Shown here one piece after another: positions 45,206 to 57,469 of a stretch of 64,000 nt of DNA (positions are counted from its first letter, which is position 1; every line of letters begins with the position of its first letter). The notes under the pieces are model-generated. The model was not told the origin of the DNA, ran no database searches, and was given only the letters and a program-made list of their open reading frames with translations. The translations under genes and the position numbers were made by a program. The DNA comes from Malachius bipustulatus. Lineage: Eukaryota > Arthropoda > Insecta > Coleoptera > Melyridae. Location: the NCBI GenBank assembly GCA_910589415.1, contig OU342631.1, forward strand, positions 14,880,001 through 14,944,000, in the 5' to 3' direction.

Positions 45206-45545
45206 GGATACCATGTGAAAAGTTAAGATAGGGATATGTAAGCCATTCGCCGATTTTATGAGCCGCTTCCGCATTACAGTGCTTTCAAATGAAAAAGTGC
45301 GATTTTGTTTATAACCCATCATAGCCTACTGAATTTAAACTGCAACTGTAGAAACCATTATTACTGGATTTTCTCGGGAACTATGAAAATAAAAAAATAT
45401 ACAGGGTGTGCTATTTAAAATTAAAAAAAAATATGATATGACCATGGTGGGGGTAAAAAATCAAATTGAAGTTGGGTGTGCGGTGTGCGAGTTTTTTTCC
45501 AAATAATTTTATTCCATAAGTGCGTTCCACACTGTATGTATGTGT
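45206..45545. mobile_element. right arm of the split foldback element
   Basis: It is complementary to 40160-40620 (see that entry). It contains a TACAGGGTGTGCTATTTAA word at about 45402 and, at its inner edge, the GATAGGGATATGTAAGCC word shared with 1235-2116. It ends ACACTGTATG at about 45540. Confidence 0.75.
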
Positions 45546-45549
45546 ACAA

Positions 45550-47615
45550 GTTTGTTAAGAATGAAATATTCATTAGGTTATACATAATTAGGTAAGTAGG
45601 TATACACCCACATATAATTTAGAGTACTCAAGAAATAATTGTTGTTATAAATAAACCTATTATGAAAAACATGTTTAGCTTCCTTCAGAAAATAAAAACG
45701 ATTAAAAATAAATTAATAGATTACTATTTCAACAAAAATGGATGAAGAAAGAATATTGCAAAAATGGCTTGATGTATTTTTAACGACAATAACAAGTTAA
45801 AAAATTAATCTCCCTTATAATATTATGAATCGTAATTTCCTACGTTGTGAAAGCACCGAAATGCTTGCCTCTTGAGCTTCTTTTCGCCAAAATCACTAGT
45901 TACACACGCAATCTTATGTAATGACAAACAAAAACTGTATTACACTTTTAATCAATTTCAATGCAGAAAAATATATTTGGGCCCGCTCGATTACTACATC
46001 CTCAAATTATGACTTACATAATTTCACTGGACGAGTCGTGAATGTTCCAACTTCATATTAAATTCAGTTCGATTATAGAAGCCGTTACGAAATATTGTTA
46101 GATTACTTCTTGTCAGAATATTGGTAATACCTACAAACTGCCGAAATTTCATTTTACAAGCTGACTGATCAGTTCAACATTTTACTTCGCACTTTTTATG
46201 ATTTTAAATAATGCCCGGTATTAAAATAGTGTTTAACACCGTTTATTTTATATTCAATAAAATCACCTTATTAAACCGTTTCTATATTTGCTAATACTGG
46301 ATTAGAATATTTTACTCATTTCGCAATAATATATTATCACAGGAATCATTAATAAAAAAAATATATTCATAAAAAGATGCTTAGTAGGTATAGATAACGA
46401 AACTAATGAACACAATTAATAATTTTTAAGATTTTTTTCTAGGAATGCAGTAGAATTTTAATGGCAGATTTCATTATACGTACATGAATGAGACTCGGGA
46501 TTGTGATAATAATCAAGACTCATTAAATTTTTATTACTAAATATGATCAATAGCCTGGAAAAGTGCGAATTTAATTATAAAACCACCTAATTAGAAAGGA
46601 TAGCCGCATATATGATGTCAGCAATAATTATTATTGCATAAAATGAATGATAAAAAAAGATGAAAATAAATCTGATTTATTGCGGAAGACTTTATTTACA
46701 CGACTTAAATAATTATTCTTTCTATTTTCTAAGTAAAATTTATTTGGACGAGACAGTAAAACAGTAAATGAAAACATCCGTAAAAATTATTTTTAATTTT
46801 TTAATGAGTTACGGTGTCTAATCTCGGGAACGGTAACAGGTACAAGGCCGGTTAAATTATTAAACAATTGCCTCATTTCGAGTATCTAAGAGAAAGATAA
46901 TATGTCTCTAACCTTTCCTGAAGTTTGCTATCTTCACTATGTTAACATTTATGAACTTCTTGCTGCTGTAATTTTTCGACGACCACTATTATTCAGAGAT
47001 ATCCTGTAGGTACTATTTTAACTAGCATTATTTATTAGCTAATTCAAATATTTAAAAAAATTAAATCCTTGGTCGGTCAACGACCTGGAAACCTGTTACT
47101 CATCATCAAGCCTGATATATTATCAAGTAATAGAAATATGTAAAATAATACTAAAAATTATTGCTTATTAAGGTCATTAATAAAAGAGGACAATGACATG
47201 AATTTCAAAGTAGAAATCGAAAAAGTCTTGGTGCGGAAAATGACCTGGAATCTATTTCTTAATTGATCATGACTATCAGCAATTTTGAAATATCAGCCAA
47301 ATAGAAAAAATATTTTAAGTTGTAAAGAAATAAATAAGAAAAAAAAAACGGGATGAAGATCTGGAGGTAATTTTTATACTTGTTCATGGACACCATCATA
47401 ACATAAAAGAATTTAATTTTTTTATCCATCGTCATGCTGATATTAATTCTAATGAGGAATATCCCTAAAATATGTAGCCTCTGAAAAGTAGGTCAATCAA
47501 GGCCATCTAAGACCCTAGATTCCCTACAAATAAATTCCCTAAAATCATACCGGGACTTGGTTTACTTGCTCTAAGGTATTAAGTTCATAAAGGCTAAACA
47601 GAATAGTTTTTTATG
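45550..47615. other. long A+T-rich spacer
   Basis: No exon, transposon end or long repeat is supported. An ATG frame of 20 codons at about 45737 (MDEERILQKWLDVF...) is too short to call. Confidence 0.5.
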
Positions 47616-47620
47616 TATCT

Positions 47621-47710
47621 AGTGCGCGAAATTGAACTTTTCGCATGAACTTTGAGCATCAGAGCTTCTTCGTCGAAACGAGAGCCAAGAAGCACCATAA
47701 TTTCGCGCTT
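47621..47710. repeat. 90-bp hairpin element
   Basis: AGTGCGCGAAATT at 47621 and AATTTCGCGCT at 47700 are inverted partners. An inner pair GCTTCTT/AAGAAGC lies between them. It is probably a very small MITE or a fold derived from one. Confidence 0.45.
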
Positions 47711-47980
47711 GAGATGCATACAACATTTTTTAGACAGCTTTCTCGAAGTAAGCGAAAATATTGAAATAAAAATTATAAAAATGGGGCAAAGAAATATTTA
47801 ATTTATAGTTTCAAGTTGACTATTTAACATTTAACATTATTTGACAGCTATGATCTATGAATTCTAAGCGTCAAGAAATATAAATTTGTGAGCTCTCACT
47901 TTTACGCACTAATTGTGCCTAAAAGACGTAGAAGTGGGTCTTTTTCTCACAACAAAAAAGTAATTATTGTTCATAAATCT

Positions 47981-48272
47981 AATATTCCTATATTGCTATC
48001 GCCCGTAAGTGGTAGTGTCACGGACTGAGTGAGACAGCAAACGACTACTTCTATCTCTCTTAAGACTACTCGACCCGTTGTGCGCAAGCGTCATGAGTCT
48101 GGTGGGTAGAAATGGTCGAATTCGTCGAATCTAATGCGCTCTTGTAAGCGTGTTGAATTCTCGGACATGCGCGTAGGACTCGAGGTAGTTACGAGAGAGA
48201 TAGACGCATATACGTCTGCACCGTAATGTTTCCGGTCCTTCTCCAGACCCCTACTAGCAATATAGGAGTATT
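47981..48272. mobile_element. 292-bp TIR MITE
   Basis: 18-bp ends match with one difference (AATATTCCTATATTGCTA at 47981; complement of TAGCAATATAGGAGTATT at 48255-48272). The interior is richer in G+C and has no frame. The flanks TAAATCT and AGATATT do not give a clear duplication. Confidence 0.6.
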
Positions 48273-48279
48273 AGATATT

Positions 48280-48975
48280 ATATGTTATTGTTATCGTATA
48301 ATTATCAAAAACAATTGAAAGAAAAGGCGGTGACTTCAATGAGCAGCCAATGAAACTATTACTTGTAGATCGAAACTTCTCTTTTCTTGATGGCCGAGAA
48401 AAATGTCGTAGGCAGCTTTCTCAACATATCACACTTTTACAAGACTTTAAGAAAATTATTGAACTTTTTTGACCGATTCCGTTCGGATGGATTACAGCGT
48501 TGGAAAGCTGTAAAAAAACTGGTCTTTAGCTGGTGGGACAATAACATTACTAAATTACTTTAATCTTATCTTGTTAAATCCTGTCAGATCTTGGGAAGAA
48601 ATCCGGAATCTACCAGAGTATAGCTCGACGCCAAAGTATTTTCAAGAAATTTTGGTTGGTTGCTCGACTTTCATCTTCACTCGATTTCATTTGACCATCC
48701 TCTTCTTCCGGACAAAATCATGCAGAAAAGAATTCGCTCCTTCTTTTTCCTTTCACTCTTCTCCTTTTTTCATCTCCAGCCAAGACCCAAAATTGAGGTT
48801 TACGACCAGGTAACTATTAAACGTAATGCGGGGAATAACTGTACTCCTTCTTAAATAAATAAATTCTTTACATCTCGAAATCTTGTGGGAGCAATATGCT
48901 TCTTCACATGCAGTACTTGCTCCAATAAATATATCGGCTGGACTCTGAGGAAACTATCAAAAAATTCAACGGCAT
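48280..48975. other. spacer with an unsupported open frame
   Basis: Two overlapping frames (48571-48813 and 48660-48854) are open for 64-80 codons. The longer has no domain, and the second starts MLDFHLHSISFDHPL. An AATAAATAAA poly(A)-like signal follows at about 48855. A decayed terminal exon or retroelement end is possible but not supported. Confidence 0.3.
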
Positions 48976-48979
48976 ATTA

Positions 48980-49622
48980 ATAGTTATTTATTATACAAGA
49001 GAAAAAAGTGATAGATTTTAGCTCGAGATGTGATTTCGTCCCCGACGCGTTTAGCGGAGGGGACAAACACATCGAGAGCTAAAATGGCACTTTTTTCTCG
49101 TGTGTAATATACAATTTTTTCTGCGAGAAGAAATATCAGTGTTAGAATGTCGAAAAACGTAGTTAGATAACTGAAAATTATGTCGGAAAAATGATTTATG
49201 TTAAACTTGGATTTTCAAACTGTCTTTTATCGTAATTGACGTTGCCTGGGTAACGAACCGATTTAATTATTACATAAACGTCATATTAATGTAATTAAAA
49301 TTGAAGACAGTTTTGCAAAGATTCTTGTTAGTTTTCGATGAGTGAATTTAATAATATGGATAGTGATTATTATGAAAATTCCCTTAATAATTGCCATTTG
49401 GATAATAAGGTAACTTTCCTTTACGTATATTTGATATAAATTTAATGATATCTGAGTGTTAATAGTAGCTATATCTAAGCCGCCATTTCGGGGAAATCAG
49501 TACTCATTTATTTCCCTGCTAATTCATTTATTTCCCCGATAAGATGCAGCTCATATAATGAGGCATTTTTCTACCTGTCAACGGGGAAAAAAGGTCAAAC
49601 TTATAGCCCGTCGCAGAAAAAA
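48980..49622 (+). mobile_element. 0.64-kb element, copy 2
   Basis: It is the inverted twin of 40654-41298, differing at only a few bases by eye. The 110-bp hairpin is at about 49000-49107. The ATG at 49338 opens 24 codons to a GTAACT donor-like site at 49410. Shared flanking TAGTTATTT at the hairpin end suggests the element extends a little beyond the hairpin. High identity implies recent movement or a recent inverted duplication. Confidence 0.7.
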
Positions 49623-49799
49623 ATAACTTTCTACTGTGAAAAAAAAAACAGGAAACTATTTTATTTTGCTCATGGTCAATATTTAATTTCTTAGTTGTTT
49701 TGCTTGCTGATGTCGACCACGTAACCTCCTAAAGTGTAAATAATAAGTCAGAGAGTTTCTCGGGCGCCAGCTTTACTTTTTTCGTAAGTCTGTCGACGC

Positions 49800-50045
49800 A
49801 TCTATCCTTGGGTAGCTAAGTGGATAAAAGAAGGGAGATTGCAGTTTGACCCTGTCTGAATGATCAGTTCATGCATGAGGCGATGACGAGAAGGTTAGGT
49901 TTAAAGTCAAGTCTTATTTGAATGTAGAAGCTAAATTTAATCTCAATGTAGGTATGATCAATTTCTGTGGTAATGTAGAAGCCTCAGAAAAGTGTCTGAA
50001 ACAAGTCTAAGAAGTCTCAGAAACCAAGAAATAAATAGAAAAGGA
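49800..50045 (+). other. possible tRNA-derived SINE
   Basis: A good Pol III A box, TAGCTAAGTGG, at 49813-49823 is followed 20 bases later by a B-box-like GTTTGACCC at about 49845. The spacing is as in tRNA genes and SINE heads. Stems do not form a full cloverleaf. An A-rich end (AAATAAATAGAAAAGG) lies near 50040. No second copy was noticed in the window. Confidence 0.3.
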
Positions 50046-50513
50046 AATAACTGACAGGAAATGTATGAAAAAACATGTAAAATAATTTTTTTAAACATAA
50101 ATATTATTAATATTTATTTACTCAATTCTTCTCAACAAACCAGTTAAGACTAAAAAATAAATTGTCATCTTTACATCTTCAGTTGTTCTTTTATCTGTGT
50201 TCAGCTAAAACAAACACTGTAGGTTAAGGAATGTATGAAACAAAATAAAAATAAAAAATTGTTTATGATCGGCGGGAAATTAATCGGAACTTGATCTCAA
50301 GTAGTATTGCATGCTTGTTAATCAAACTGCTATCGACCTTTTAATTTGCATGTTTATGGTGGATCTGTATGTATGTAAATGACACGATGGAGTCAAAAAT
50401 TCGAATCAACAATAGAGGTGTTTGCAATCCGCTGCTTAACATGTTAAACTATTCATTATGAAAAAATAAAAAAACGTGTAAAAATAAATATAATGCTCAT
50501 CTTTTTATTAAAG

Positions 50514-51089
50514 GTAGCTCAGGCCCGGCTTTAGTTCATGCAGAAGAGATAATACGAGACTTTTTACCTTCAAAAATGTATTAATCCATCTTTTTTTTAA
50601 TAGTTTTTATTAATTATTACTTTGCTTTTTATTTGGAAAAAATTGTGTTTTACAAAAACATAAAAATTTTCTGTTATTTTGCTCCGGTTACCTTCTTCGC
50701 CGCATCTAGAAAACTCTGATTATTTTTATAAACCAAACCAGTCCTGCTCCTATATTATTTTTCAGATAAAAAATATGACTCCTCTTCTTAATAGTGCCTT
50801 TTATGGTAATATATGTATATGGTAATCATAAATTTATCATTATTAAAAATTATTTTGAATTCCTGGTACATATTTTCATACCAATATCGAAAAATACCAA
50901 AAAATACAATTTTGATCGTCAGTCGAATTAATTTCAAACAATTTGCCGTAGTGAATAATAAAAATTGAGCCAAATTATTTTTATTCTGGTGCTTTTTGTT
51001 GAAATATTGAGAGTTTTGAAATTAGAAGTGAACGGTAACTATCGTTTAAAAAATCTTTTATTCTTAAAGCCGGACCTGGCTTGAGCTAC
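50514..51089. mobile_element. 576-bp TIR element
   Basis: The ends GTAGCTCAGGCCCGGCTTTA (50514) and the complement of AAAGCCGGACCTGGCTTGAGCTAC (to 51089) are inverted copies of about 24 bp with few differences. The interior is A+T-rich and non-coding; a 61-codon minus frame at 50788-50973 is chance. No clear target duplication is seen. Confidence 0.65.
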
Positions 51090-51345
51090 ATAATTTGTTG
51101 CTAATTAAGCAACTATTTTATTTTTAGACCGACGTAAGCATAAAATTCAGTTTTTATTCATCAAGCAATTTGTAAGTCAATTCCGAATGACTTTATGTCA
51201 TGCGAATGATAACAAGGAACTAAGATTATTAGCTACAGGGACCTATTTCATTCCATTTCATTGTATTATATTATAATATTACATAGAATGATAACATGGG
51301 AGGTAGATAAAACATTAATTAGGTAGATTGAAAAGAAAGTTGTTT

Positions 51346-51478
51346 ATGGACCCAGATATTCGCTCGTTCACTTCATGCAATTTACTCCATGATGTCCCTA
51401 CTCGTGGCAGTCTCAACAAGAACAAAACATCGAACAGAATAATTTCCAGGGTCTCTGTTGTAATCCTGCGTTCAACAG
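51346..51478 (+). CDS. candidate first coding exon (44 codons, phase 1)
   Basis: An ATG at 51346 (context TGTTTATGG) opens 44 codons plus one base and meets a donor-like ACAG|GTGAGA at 51479. The peptide is basic and Ser/Thr-rich (MDPDIRSFTSCNLLHDVPTR ... SRVSVVILRST). Its G+C content exceeds that of the flanks. No TATA box or initiator is clear upstream. It ends in the same phase as the 15.8-kb plus-strand exon. It could belong to a gene running right out of the window. No domain is recognised. Confidence 0.4.
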
Positions 51479-51494
51479 GTGAGAATATTCTATG

Positions 51495-51519
51495 GTTTCA
51501 GTTTCAGTTTCAGTTTCAG
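51495..51519 (+). repeat. four TTTCAG hexamers
   Basis: GTTTCAG is repeated head to tail four times, starting 17 bases after the donor at 51479. Each unit resembles a splice acceptor (TTTCAG). Confidence 0.7.
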
Positions 51520-51839
51520 AAGGTCATTGCTCGATTTTTTCAGTTATTCATTGCGTTTCAGAGCGATGTGGGCTGTTAAATGCTTATTATAACACTCTGC
51601 TCTATGCGAAGATTCAGTAATATCAAAGAAATTGTGACATAACCAGGCTTAGCTGAACTGACAGCGCTGTGTCGTGGGCTATTAGTTAAGCACTTTCGTT
51701 TATATTACAGACAGGCTGGATAAACAAACAGTGCGGTTTGCCTGAAAATAACTGATAGTGGCGCTAAGTTGAAACAATATAAACTGTTTAAGTCAACATT
51801 TGTTTTACATATTATCGCTTGTGAGGAATTTACTTGAGG

Positions 51840-54420
51840 TAAGTTAACTAGGTCAGTTACTTTATTAAATAAAACCTATTAATTAACATTGCATGATTGG
51901 GTGAAAAATGGAACAATTTTGCTTTAACAATAACTGAGCAGCTGCTAGGAAAATTACTTGTAGGTATATGGAGATAACTCTAATCGATACATTTTTACTA
52001 ATTAAATTGATGAGGACTAATCAATGATGTTGTATTTTTTTACAAATTTAAATTCAATTTCAAGGATTGAATGTTGTTTACTAAAGTGTAATCATCCCAG
52101 AATATCAGGCATATTAATAGATGTAAATCAGTATTATTTACATACTTTGTATAATAAAACACCATATGATAATATGTAAATGATTATTTACTCATGCTTC
52201 CCTAAAAATAAGAAAAAAAAATTACGCATGAAATACGCGTATAATTTGAGAAGATTATAACGAATCATAATTATTGTGACCTAGCAAAACGTAATAATTA
52301 ATTATCTAATTACAACATCTTCCCCAAGAAAGTAATAAAAAACATACAACCAAAATTCAAAAGTACAAATTTCCTAACTCTTTTTTTTCCAAAAGACGAA
52401 TATGCTACTCAGCATTACACAAGCAGATAATATGATGAACCAGGGTTCTTTTAAAAATTACAAAAAACAAGACTTATAATTTTTACCCGAACAATCCTTT
52501 CACTCAAGTTATTGCGACATTTTCATACCATGTGTGGTCTTTTATGCATCAATCCTTATTAAAAATACTGTTGAAACAATTTTGTTAGACTTATTAAAAT
52601 GATAAGTACTTACCATTCATAATGTTTTCGATAAATCAATAAATGGTCAATCAAATATTTGAGAAAGCTCCGGTCGTGATCATTTTTGTTATCCTTTCAT
52701 TTGTGGATAACGACTTTCAAATAAGTGGACATTGATTTTCCATGTCCTCGAGTATTATAACACGGTAATCAAACTTTGGAGATACTTTTATATAGGTACA
52801 TTCACCCTAAATATTAGTCAGTTAATACCTAACGTATTTATGATACGTCTTCATATGGCATTACCCATTACTGTATTTAGGAGACCTCTCACATGTTACG
52901 GTGCACGCTCTTTCAGTTTACTCATGGACATATAAAGATATAGACGTGGATTTTTATGAAGTTGTGCCAAAAGTGCTTGAAAGTGGTTCTAATTTTTTTG
53001 AATTTGATAATACTACAGTTAATAATAAGAAATTTTCCAAAAGTGTTCAAGTTTAAAAAAAATTAAGTTGAATTATTAGTGAAATGTTCAAATTGTTTTT
53101 TTTTGTTTGTTTTGTTATTCGGATTGCTCTCTTGAGTGTTTGAAATTTAATTTTTAAAAAGTATATATTTTTTTATTGACACTTCTTCTAGAAATGTTCC
53201 AAATACTATTATTGTAAATTTTTTCCTTTCTTTCAGTAAACTCTTAGTACATAAAGAGGAGAGATTATAGTAAATTAAAATTATTAATACTATAAACCGG
53301 CCGGGCTTCGTATAGCTTTAGTTAATCGATCGTTAATTGATTTTCGATCCTAATTTGAATTTATTAGTTCTTGATGCTACAATTTGTCTCTAGTGATTTG
53401 TTTTATTGTTTTTGGTTTGAATTTTTGTTTTTCAATTATCGACTTTATTTTGAAGAAATCTGAGGAGTTTTGGAATTAGGATTACCTACACTGACTTAGG
53501 CGTGATTAATTTAATTTAACGATTATTTAATTTGGAAAGAGCTTATTTCTTCTAAATATGATGATTAGGACATTCCAAAAATTTACAGTGGCATAAAGTA
53601 TTTTCTTTCCTGATATGTGGAAGGACTTTTGGGAAAATATTTTGGACCATATGTGATGTAATAGATCTTAACAATTTTTTTATCTATTTTTTCGATGTGA
53701 AAGAAAATTAGAACGGCCCTTTTTTTAGGGGAAACAAACCTTTTCGGACCCATCTTACTATCGAATAGGAGGGGCTGTTTTAGTACAAAGAAGAAGGTCT
53801 TTTGTATCCACGATTTTATCTTCAGTTATAGACAACGAAAAAAAATATGGCGTGCATCTATAACTAGCCAATCATAGGAACGTGGAAGTATAATTTGGTA
53901 AATTGATATTTTTAACTAAAACAAAAAATTACAGTTAACACGTAATAGCCTAGCCTTGTCATTTATCTATTTAGATGGTCTATAATTTTTTCTTAAATGT
54001 CTATAGGAAATAGATAAATAAGCTTATGATTATACTAATATCAACATTTAATAGTATAAACAATTTTCTGTTTGGACACCAATAATAATACTTCAACTGT
54101 TATTTAAAGACAATTCCTGGTTACCTTGAAAAATCTCCAATAACTACCGAGGAAAGAGCCTCCAAATTACTATTCTTATCGGGATTGTATAACTGAGTTC
54201 TGAATGTATTGTATAAAGGTGCTGCTTACAGTAGTAATAGAAGTAGTAACGCTCCCATTGTTTTGATTAATTATAGAGCCACTTATTACCATTATTAATC
54301 TAAATCGTGAGAGCAATCCGTTCAATAATAATAACAACTGTTATTAAGTTTACAGAGTGAACTCTGAGACTGATTATAGAATAGCATTATTTCTTATCTA
54401 AGTTACAAAATAACCTGCCA
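51840..54420. other. long A+T-rich spacer
   Basis: No gene is supported. A consensus donor-like GAG|GTAAGT at about 51838 follows a TATAAAC at 51778 and could mark a non-coding first exon, but no initiator is placed correctly. The segment 53697-53780 contains a loose inverted pair (ACGGCCCTTTTT against AGGGGCTGTTTT). Confidence 0.4.
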
Positions 54421-54538
54421 CCACCATAAACGTTAATTCGATCGAGTGTTTGGTTCAATTTTGTGTTAATTTGTGCTTCAACGATCAAACAAGTCGTTCT
54501 TCTCCTTCTCCAAAATCATCTGAGTTCGGATATCTGAA

Positions 54539-54586
54539 ATGGCTTCCATACCGAGTACTCACAAACCGTACCCTAATCGGATAGCT
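54539..54586 (+). CDS. candidate first coding exon (16 codons, phase 0)
   Basis: An ATG at 54539 (CTGAAATGGC, a good start context) opens 16 codons (MASIPSTHKPYPNRIA) and meets a consensus donor GTAAGT at 54587. The upstream 120 bases are pyrimidine-rich and repeat-free, as expected for a 5' UTR. No TATA box is evident. The transposon copy at 54617 begins 30 bases after the donor, so it would lie in the first intron. The phase differs from the other candidates. The protein is unknown. Confidence 0.4.
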
Positions 54587-54616
54587 GTAAGTTGAATTTC
54601 ATTGCTAAAATTAGTA

Positions 54617-54753
54617 TTTTAGTGTATTTTTTAACAAAAAAATACACTATTGAGGACGACATCACTTTTCGAAAATCACCCAAACTCATCAAATGTCCAC
54701 CGATCATGACCCCCAGATCACGAAAAAGTGGTTTTCCAAAATTCACCTGCCCA

Positions 54754-54793
<40 letters not shown>

Positions 54794-56280
54794 TTATTTC
54801 TCCAAAATCACGATTTTTCGATTTTAAAAACGCTCCTGTAGCTTTATCTTTCAAGATTAGTGAACGAAATTTTGGATTCTTGTAGAGCTTGGGAATGACT
54901 TTAGATTTTCGTTGAAAAAAAATCCAAAAGTCACGTTACTTCTACAGGGTGTCCTTTCAAAGTTCCCCAAATCCGGTCCTTGAGGCACGGTTTCTGGCCG
55001 CAGTTTTCAATCTAGGGGGCTGAAATTTTTGTGAGAGTAAGATGTCCACAAGAAGTGGTCTGGTATTGCACTTGAGCAAAATCGGCGGAGCCGTTTCAAA
55101 ATGGCGTCCATTTGAATTTTTTGAACATTAACGGAAAATTGACAATTTTTTGAACCATTGTATGAGCAAGATGGCAAAAAAAATTTGAAATCAAATTAAC
55201 AGGATTTGAAGAAAATTATTGGAAATTTGAGTTAATGCAATAAAATTAGCATATTTTCCATTAATAAGCCAGTGTCGTGGGTAGGAAAAAGGGTGAAAAT
55301 GTGTCAATTCTATAACCGTTTATGAGTCCATTTTTGAAGAAGTTGAACCGAAATTTTCCATTTTTTTTTGCTTTAACATATAATTTGATGTCTTAGCTTC
55401 AATTCGCCTCGATTATTGTAGCACTTTAAACGAAAGATAAAAAAGTTTTTCGCTTGTGCAAAATTAGCTTACACTTATATAAAATTATTAAATCGATGAA
55501 ATGGTTCGCAATTTCTTTTTTATTTTTTTTCACATTCAATTATGAATGGTTCTGAAAATTAGAAGAGCAATCGCAACGACAATTAAATCACCTACATGCA
55601 GGTGAAAAAAGTATTCAAATTGGTTTTTTAATAACTAAGATATGACCAGTTTAAAAAATAAAATGAGTAGATGAGTAGAAACAAATTTGTTAATGTTTCC
55701 GACAAATCATTTTGCTTAAAGCTTTTGATTTTCTTTCTGATCGGCACACTTCTCTAGTGGTGGTGATATGATAGACTGATGAGATGGAAATAACCATTGA
55801 AACATCGATGTCTCTGTCTTCACCATACCGTTGGAGTAAATGTGTCGTTCAGAAAGCATTATTGTTTTTTATTAGCTTGTAACTCTCCAAAATTTAAAGA
55901 AGCAAATAAGAGAAATGGCGGAGTTTTTCGAATTTTTTTACATGATGTTTATTTCTCTAAAATTTCAAATGTTCGGTTTTCAGAACTCGCCTCTGTAACT
56001 TTTTAAAGTTAGTCAGTGGCGGGTATATAGGACAAGAGACGAAATTGTTAAATTTTGTCAATTTTTTTTTTGGTTTATTATGTATAAAAATCTATTTTAT
56101 GGCACGCTTTCAAACGAAATGAAATGAAATTTTCACAGTAAACAACTACGTAAATTCGACCTGACTATTGAAAAATTCAGAAAGCCAATTTAAAAGGCGG
56201 CAAAAATTTTCATAGTTGAATCGCATAAAAATACACTGTTTCTGCGATTGATGCGCAAGAAGGTTTTTTTGTATAAGAGG
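54617..56280 (-). mobile_element. copy B of the 1.7-kb dispersed element (inverted)
   Basis: Read on the minus strand it matches 26090-27846 end to end, apart from the tandem duplication and the G+C-rich patch found only in copy A. The TA microsatellite lies at 54756-54795. Landmarks are TTTTTTAACAAAAAAATACACT near 54635, CACCTGCCCACG at about 54745 and GATTGATGCGCAAGAAGG at about 56250. The open frames at 54573-54885 and 55797-56006 are artefacts. Confidence 0.8.
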
Positions 56281-56289
56281 AAACTGCAA

Positions 56290-57465
56290 CTAACACGCCA
56301 GAGCTTTGTCAGCTAATTGTTAGATAAATATTTATTTTTGCTACACCATGGTAATCGACAATGGTACAGTGAGTAGTTTTATGATATGCTAAAAATTTAA
56401 ATTTACTAATATTTACTCACAAATTCACCTTTTAGAGGATCATAAAGTATTAACAATTTTGAATTTCGAGAAAAAATTAATTGTGAAGAAATCATCCATC
56501 TTCAAGAAGCAAAAAACATCTCCTATTGTTTCATAGTCGCAATGCTTTTTAATTAATTTAGATAATAATAATAAATTAGTAATAGAAAAAACGTTATTGG
56601 ATTATTAATTTGTTTTCTTTATATTGGTATTGTAACTTTTGATAAGTCTTCATAAAGTAATGATAAATATTAAAACTTTAAATACCTCTTCAAGAACATC
56701 AATCTCAAAGAAGTAGGTATAATAATACAACTTCGTTTGATTTGTTTTTATTTGAGACTAAGAAAAGAAAATATGAATAAAGTATTTACATTTATTAGAA
56801 AGCGTTTCGGCTATGATGGGGCTAAAGAAGTTACACATAAAAATTAGAGGATTCCAGAAAGCTTTTCAGAGGTATCTAAATATCACGAGATTATTTTGAA
56901 AAATAAATTCAGCAAGAGATAATTAGTAGGTCTAGGTACATATATCCCCATATATATATATAGGAGATGATGGAAGATCCTTCTTTGCATCATTCTTGTT
57001 TCCTCAACATTTTTTTTGTGATTTTTGATAAATTTTCATATGATCTTTTTCAAAATACACCATGTAAACTTTGAATGAAGATTTTTATTTCCAATAAGGA
57101 TTTCATAAGATCATTTATGTACAAGGAATGAATTTCAGATTAATACATAATGTACCTATCCGTATATTATAAACAGGAAAGCGACATTATAGATAGATTA
57201 TGACATGATTTAAAATTCTATACAATACCTGATTTTTTATCGCACATTTCTCTGTAGGTAATAATAGTCAATAGCATGTTTTCTGGCAAGTAGATATCTC
57301 CAAACATTTTTGCCAAAGATCCATTTATTTTGAAAATGTTCCTAGAAATTCTTGAGAGAATTTTTTTTTTGTAACATCCTGCATGGATTCAAAATATGTA
57401 GGTAACAAATATAAAATGTTGAAAAGTTAAAAAAATAACATTGCCCCTGCACTTATTCGACTTCC
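56290..57465. other. A+T-rich spacer
   Basis: No supported gene or repeat ends are seen. A short TA run lies at about 56950-56965. Confidence 0.5.
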
Positions 57466-57469
57466 CGGA

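Noticed and set aside
51770..51845. TATA box and non-coding first exon ending GAG|GTAAGT
   Set aside because: No initiator stands 25-32 bases after the TATA box; it is noted in the spacer entry but not called.
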